From UBA830 sp036339975 (GTDB taxonomy: Bacteria; Pseudomonadota; Alphaproteobacteria; MPNO01; UBA830), in assembly GCA_036339975.1 (NCBI GenBank), contig JAYYZV010000020.1, positions 1 through 64,000 of the forward strand: DNA of 64,000 nt, given 5' to 3'. A program made the translations under genes and the position numbers. The first letter of the stretch is position 1, and each line of letters starts with the position of its first letter. The notes under the pieces were generated by a model, which saw only the letters and a program-made list of their open reading frames with translations, ran no database searches and had not been told where the DNA came from. Positions 59,920 to 64,000 of the stretch are shown here, in pieces.

Positions 59920-60019
59920 CCAGTTAACCTTTGAGAGGTGTTGGTTCCAATGTCGTTTGTGTACCGCTCAGTCGACTGCCTTGCAAGTTGGGGCCGGTTG
60001 AGAGGATTGGAACGGGAAA

Positions 60020-60922
60020 TCAGTTGAGAAGTAAGACCAGAATTCCTATTACGATCGCGACGCAGCCAGCGATTTCTAGCCGGTTGATTTTCTCCTTGAA
60101 AATGAAAACCGTGGACGCGAAGGTGAAAATCATCTCAATTTGGGCGACTGCCTTCACCACAGCGGCTTTCTCTAGTGTCATCGCTGTGAACCAGCCGAAC
60201 GATGCCGACGCGCCGACGAAACCGACGGCTAGAGCCGGTTTCCAGGCTGCCACAATCCGCCGAAGCTCAACGGGATCGCGCAGCGCGAAGAATGCGAGCA
60301 TAACAATGGTCTGGAAAGTGATGGCGGCGCATAGCGTTACGGCGCCTTGCATCAGGAAATTTGGACCATTGAGCGACAACGAGGCACCGCGATACCCAAC
60401 CGCCGCAATTCCAAAAAATGTCCCCGAACACAGCCCGATGGCGACGCTGCGTGTCGCCAGAGATGTGAAAAGCGTCGTCGGCTTCATTTCATTACGGGCA
60501 ACGGAAATCAGCATGACACCCGCTACCGAGATCGCGATGGCGAGGACCACCACCCAAGACACAGTTTCAGAAAGGAATATCAGGCCGAAAAGCGCCGCTT
60601 GCGCAGGCTCCGTCCGCGAATAAGCGGTACCGACTGAAAAATTGCGATAGCTGAATAGGTGTATCAGCAGTGTCTGGGCGAAAATCTGCGCCAGTGCCGC
60701 CAAGACCACCCAGCCGATAAATGCCAAGTGTAGGCGGGGTAGGGTATATCCCGCCCCATAATAGAGAATGCCCAGAAATATAAAAGAAAAGGGTAGCCCG
60801 AAGCCGAACCGAACGAAGGTCGCGCCGGTCGTGCCGATGCGGCCTTTTAAATATTTCTGAAGGGTCGAGCGGATGTTCTGTAGAAATGCCGCCGCGACCG
60901 TTATAACAACCCAAGGTTCCAT
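60020..60922 (-). CDS. EamA/DMT-family transporter
   Basis: A 300-residue ten-segment membrane protein. Segments such as ITVAAAFLQNIRSTLQKYLK and GTAYSRTEPAQAALFGLIFLSET with EMIFTFASTVFIFKEKINRLE show the EamA double repeat, though this member belongs to a different branch than the two at 39357 and 42949. It follows a CoxL gene by 100 bp on the same strand. Likely exporter or metabolite permease; substrate unknown. Confidence 0.82.
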   Translation of the reverse strand: MEPWVVITVAAAFLQNIRSTLQKYLKGRIGTTGATFVRFGFGLPFSFIFLGILYYGAGYTLPRLHLAFIGWVVLAALAQIFAQTLLIHLFSYRNFSVGTAYSRTEPAQAALFGLIFLSETVSWVVVLAIAISVAGVMLISVARNEMKPTTLFTSLATRSVAIGLCSGTFFGIAAVGYRGASLSLNGPNFLMQGAVTLCAAITFQTIVMLAFFALRDPVELRRIVAAWKPALAVGFVGASASFGWFTAMTLEKAAVVKAVAQIEMIFTFASTVFIFKEKINRLEIAGCVAIVIGILVLLLN

Positions 60923-60942
60923 TCAGGCGATTCGCCCGGGCT

Positions 60943-61764
60943 TCAGGACCTATCCCCAAACCCGACGGGGGCGGAACAGCCGGCTGCCGCTTCGTCCGGC
61001 GGCATACTCTCGTCCCACAGGCGGCCGATAAACCGTTTGCCGCTCCAACCATCGGATGCTTCCGATGCAAGCCAGACCATTGGTGCTCGCATCACGGCCG
61101 GGGCGACCAGCATGCCGTCGGCGCCGGAGCGGCCTTCGTCCCCGGGATTACCGGGCAAAAGGTTGGTGTCGGCCGCCCCACCCGGAATTAGTATGTTACA
61201 GGTTACACCGGTACCGTCGAGATCTTCCGACCAGCAGCTCGTCGTTGCTTCCATCGCTGCCTTGGATGGTCCGTATGGCGAAAACCCAGCACGCTGCATG
61301 GTGTGGATGGACGTGGTCACGTTGACGACCCGGCCCCATCCTGCTCTCAGCATGTGGGGTACGGCTTCGCGCGCCATCTGAAACCCTCCATTTACGTTGG
61401 TTTCGATAATCTGGGCCCAGGTTTCCGCTTTCACGTCCCAGAACTTTGTCGGTGTCCGATTGAACGTATTCGAAACCAGCAGCATGCCGACGCCGGCGTT
61501 ATTTACCAGCATATCGACCCCGCCGAATTCAGATACCGTGTTGGCGACAATCTTTGCACAGGCGGCTGGGTCACGGATGTCGGCGACCATGGCCTTTACT
61601 GTGCCCGCCAGTTCTTTCGTTTCCGATTCAATATCGTCGTCGATATGCATGGCCGCGGTAACGTTTGCTCCGGCAGTGGCCAGCGCGTGCACCATCGCCC
61701 GCCCCAGCCCCCGGCCGCCGCCAGTAATAATGCAGGTTGTACCGGTAAGATCATTTGTCGTCAT
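60943..61764 (-). CDS. SDR family oxidoreductase
   Basis: About 273-residue SDR. TGGGRGLGRAM (about 12-22) is the NAD(P) site, NNAGVGML, VTTSIHTM with catalytic Ser and YGPSKAAM with Tyr/Lys are seen. In the C-terminus VWLASEASDGWSGKRFIGRLWD is atypical and extended. ATG at 61764 (MTTNDLTG) has GGGGA 8 bases upstream; the earlier ATG at 61806 gives an unlikely N-terminus. It overlaps or abuts the EamA transporter gene by 20 bp spacing. Substrate unknown. Confidence 0.83.
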   Translation of the reverse strand: MTTNDLTGTTCIITGGGRGLGRAMVHALATAGANVTAAMHIDDDIESETKELAGTVKAMVADIRDPAACAKIVANTVSEFGGVDMLVNNAGVGMLLVSNTFNRTPTKFWDVKAETWAQIIETNVNGGFQMAREAVPHMLRAGWGRVVNVTTSIHTMQRAGFSPYGPSKAAMEATTSCWSEDLDGTGVTCNILIPGGAADTNLLPGNPGDEGRSGADGMLVAPAVMRAPMVWLASEASDGWSGKRFIGRLWDESMPPDEAAAGCSAPVGFGDRS

Positions 61765-61825
61765 TTCTGTATCCCCTGTCCGGAAATTTAGGAGGCACCC
61801 TAGCACGCCTGCCGGTGGTTGACAG

Positions 61826-63067
61826 CTAAGCTGGTCCCTGCACCGACCTTAGCCGTGTCAGTATCAGCATCAAAAGGCAGGCGACGCCGAACATCATGAA
61901 GAGCGACGCGTCGAAATCGCCTGTTGCGTGGGCTAGAGCGCCCATCGACATTGGGCCTAGCACGCCGCCGACCTCGCCCACCGAGAAATAAAGGCCGCTG
62001 GCGGCACCAACACGGCTGGTGTTGCCGTCGCCGCTTTCGATCAGTAGCAGAATCGAGATCGACGTCATAGCACCACGGCACATGCCCTGCAGGACTAGAC
62101 CGACGGCTAGAAGCGGTCCGGATGCGGCCCACACCATTACTGTGGCGATGGCTGCGCAGATGAATAAACCAAGCAGGATAGTGAAGCGTTTGTCGGGCGT
62201 TGCCATGCGCGGAAGTGATAGCGATGCGACCATTCCAAACAGCGTCGGAATGGCGGCCCAGTATCCGGCTTCTGACGGGGTCATGCCGTAGGACCGCAGT
62301 AAATCCGGCAACCAATGGTTCATACCGTGGTTGTAAAATAGGATGAACAGCCCCATTAATAAGACCAATCGGACAACTGGGTCGCGAACCAGTTCCATAA
62401 ACACATCCGACGACCGGCGCTTTTTTTCCGCTTTCAAGCGGTCTTCCATATCGCGGCTGGCTGGGTGTGCGCTTATGCCGAGCCAGATTACGCCGACCGC
62501 GACGATAAACAGGGCATAACCCAACATTAGGTCCCGCCAGTCGCCGCCCACGGCAGGCAGGAACACACTATTTGTAAGTGCTACCGCGACGATGCCACCG
62601 GTGGCGTTACCCGTAAAATAAATGCCCATGGCGAGACCACGTTCCTTGCCGGTGAACCACAGGCTGACCACCTTCGGTGCGCCGGACGAAATCAACGGTC
62701 CTCCGAAACCGAATACCATCACCGCCAGCAACAGTGTGATATAATCTGATGCCACGCCACGAAGTGCGACTGACGCTGCTATCACCAATACCGAGGCGAA
62801 CATCATTCGCCGCGGTCCAAATCGGTCCAGCAGTCCGCCGCATGGGACTGAGCAGAAGATATAAGTCAGCTGCCAGGCTGCCAATACCGTTCCCATCTCA
62901 CCCCGGTGCATGCCCAGATCAGTCATCAGCCGGTAAACCAGCGGCGCCAACGATGCAATAGCTAGCGCAAAGGCGAAGTATAGCAGCCAAACGCCGGCCA
63001 ACATCATCCAACGGAACGAGTGTGGCGGACTGGTGGTATCGTCGGGGAAATTTGGGGCGAGCGCCAT
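61826..63067 (-). CDS. MFS transporter
   Basis: A 413-residue permease with twelve hydrophobic segments. MLAGVWLLYFAFALAIASLA begins the first, CGGLLDRFGPRRMMFASVLV is motif A after segment 2, and GTGDFDASLFMMFGVACL closes the last. The long central loop (DMEDRLKAEKKRRSSDV) is normal. It is a general MFS member close to the nitrate/organic-anion or OFA branch; the substrate is not readable. Followed by SDR and EamA genes on the same strand. Confidence 0.85.
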   Translation of the reverse strand: MALAPNFPDDTTSPPHSFRWMMLAGVWLLYFAFALAIASLAPLVYRLMTDLGMHRGEMGTVLAAWQLTYIFCSVPCGGLLDRFGPRRMMFASVLVIAASVALRGVASDYITLLLAVMVFGFGGPLISSGAPKVVSLWFTGKERGLAMGIYFTGNATGGIVAVALTNSVFLPAVGGDWRDLMLGYALFIVAVGVIWLGISAHPASRDMEDRLKAEKKRRSSDVFMELVRDPVVRLVLLMGLFILFYNHGMNHWLPDLLRSYGMTPSEAGYWAAIPTLFGMVASLSLPRMATPDKRFTILLGLFICAAIATVMVWAASGPLLAVGLVLQGMCRGAMTSISILLLIESGDGNTSRVGAASGLYFSVGEVGGVLGPMSMGALAHATGDFDASLFMMFGVACLLMLILTRLRSVQGPA

Positions 63068-63120
63068 GGCCTAGGGTTTAGGGGATTCAGGTCCGCGTGG
63101 GAATGATAAGAGGTGAGTTG

Positions 63121-64000
63121 TCAGAACAGGCCTTCGACGACCCCACCGTTGCTGAGGCGGATTGAGTTCGCGGCAGGTACGCGTGGCAATCCCGGCATGG
63201 TCATGATATCGCCGCAGATTGCAACGACGAATTCAGCTCCGGCTGAAAGGCGAGCTTCGCGCACCGGTACAATATGATCCGAGGGCGCTCCCTTTAGATT
63301 TGGATCGGTAGAAAAGCTATATTGTGTTTTCGCCATGCAGACGGGGAGGTGTCCGTAGCCTTCGTCTTCCCAGCGTGATAACTGGTCCAGCAGGTTCCTA
63401 TTGGCGACGGCTTCGGATGCGCGGTATATTTCCTTTGCAACCGCGTTGATTTTGTCAAACAGGCTCATTTCGTCCGGATAGATGGGTCTGAAGGCGGCTT
63501 TTCCGGTGTTGGCAATCTCGACTACCTTGTGCGCTAAGGCCTCGGTTCCGGCCGAACCATCAGCCCAGTGTGAGCATTCCACGACTTCCGCACCTGCTTC
63601 GCCGGCCGCGTCCGCGACCGCCGAGATCTCTGCGTCGGTGTCGGTCGAAAAACGGTTAACGGCGATGATCGGCGGAACACCGAATTTTTTTATGTTCTCA
63701 ATATGTTGTTTCAGGTTGGCAATGCCTTCCTCCACTGCGCCGACGTTTTCCGTACTGAGATCATCTCGCTTCATCCCACCATGCATTTTCAGGGCGCGGA
63801 TGGTAGCGACGATCACGGCGGCGTCCGGTTCGAGCCCAGCCTTGCGGCACTTGATGTCAAAGAATTTTTCTGCGCCCAGATCAGCGCCGAAACCCGCTTC
63901 GGTAACCACATAGTCCGACAGGCGCAAAGCTGCCTCTGTTGCCATGACAGTATTGCAGCCATGGGCGATATTAGCGAAAGGTCCACCGTGGACGAAGGCA
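63121..64000 (-). CDS. fhs: Formate-tetrahydrofolate ligase, N-terminus cut by window edge
   Basis: The last about 293 residues of a roughly 555-residue enzyme that makes 10-formyl-THF from formate, THF and ATP. The edge reading starts AFVHGGPFANIAHGCNTV, then ADLGAEKFFDIKCRKAGL, HGGMKRDDLSTENVGAVEEG, IIAVNRFSTDTDAEISAV and finally GDIMTMPGLPRVPAANSIR with the natural stop at 63121. These match the FTHFS family very closely. The gene would supply one-carbon units for purines and for panB. The 5' end and promoter lie outside the window. Confidence 0.95.
   Translation of the reverse strand, partial: AFVHGGPFANIAHGCNTVMATEAALRLSDYVVTEAGFGADLGAEKFFDIKCRKAGLEPDAAVIVATIRALKMHGGMKRDDLSTENVGAVEEGIANLKQHIENIKKFGVPPIIAVNRFSTDTDAEISAVADAAGEAGAEVVECSHWADGSAGTEALAHKVVEIANTGKAAFRPIYPDEMSLFDKINAVAKEIYRASEAVANRNLLDQLSRWEDEGYGHLPVCMAKTQYSFSTDPNLKGAPSDHIVPVREARLSAGAEFVVAICGDIMTMPGLPRVPAANSIRLSNGGVVEGLF

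Noticed and set aside
1..64000. CRISPR arrays, IS elements, prophage genes
   Set aside because: No regularly spaced repeats, transposase, integrase or phage structural reading frames were found on reading the window.

Overview
This 64 kb window is a stretch of a bacterial chromosome, almost certainly from an alphaproteobacterium and perhaps a Rhodospirillales-like marine or soil heterotroph. The main evidence is the block rpmH-rnpA-yidD-yidC-engB-argB followed by a HAD pyrimidine 5'-nucleotidase, an order typical of that class. Nearly all genes have clear Gram-negative, aerobic, heterotrophic counterparts. I see no insertion sequences, prophage genes, CRISPR arrays or rRNA operon. There is one tRNA gene, tRNA-Arg(ACG).

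Layout. 1-5171 (minus) is the ribosome, RNase P and membrane-insertion block, driven by a clear promoter upstream of rpmH. 5389-7955 (plus) holds a TVP38/TMEM64 membrane protein, a MerA-like flavin disulfide reductase and a tiny membrane protein, followed by an MFS permease on the other strand. 9307-17088 is a plus-strand catabolic run: ThDP-dependent enzyme, short phenylacetate-CoA-ligase-like protein, lipoate-ligase-like protein, DUF123 protein, enoyl-CoA hydratase, nitronate monooxygenase-like protein and a two-domain 3-hydroxyacyl-CoA dehydrogenase. 17207-18904 encodes a large, degenerate asparaginase-fold protein. 19084-22458 is a probable zinc locus: DUF3299, DUF2796, ABC ATPase and FtsX-like permease, with a Zur-box-like palindrome in front of the DUF2796 gene.

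22504-28603 has two coupled SDRs, then the carbon-metabolism set tkt-gap-pgk with a hairpin-plus-T-tract between gap and pgk. 28606-34911 is redox-rich: a ferritin-like protein divergent from a FrdA-like flavoprotein coupled to a protein with only a 2Fe-2S domain, then a Rieske oxygenase coupled to a CoxL-like molybdenum hydroxylase large subunit. 35202-48147 mixes Nudix, HMG-CoA lyase, MFS, CoA-transferase, two EamA transporters, two tandem GSTs, an RlmI-like methyltransferase, gamma-glutamyltransferase, panBC (pantothenate and so CoA supply) and a flavin reductase.

48208-51420 has a coiled-coil lipoprotein, tRNA-Arg and a BenE transporter. 51462-56925 has HupE, a BisC/TorZ-like molybdoenzyme, a TauD-type dioxygenase, a cupin and an NTF2-fold protein. 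56942-63067 (minus) has CoxG, a second CoxL-like large subunit, an EamA transporter, an SDR and an MFS permease. The window ends inside fhs (formate-tetrahydrofolate ligase).

Together the genes suggest a versatile user of organic acids and aromatics, rich in CoA chemistry, flavin and molybdenum redox enzymes and small-molecule transporters. The best candidates for something not well described are the Zur-box/DUF2796/DUF3299 ABC locus, the asparaginase-fold protein without its usual catalytic residues, the FrdA-like/2Fe-2S-only pair beside a ferritin-like protein, and the two CoxL large subunits without visible CoxS/CoxM partners. All functions are read by eye from motifs; no database search was run.
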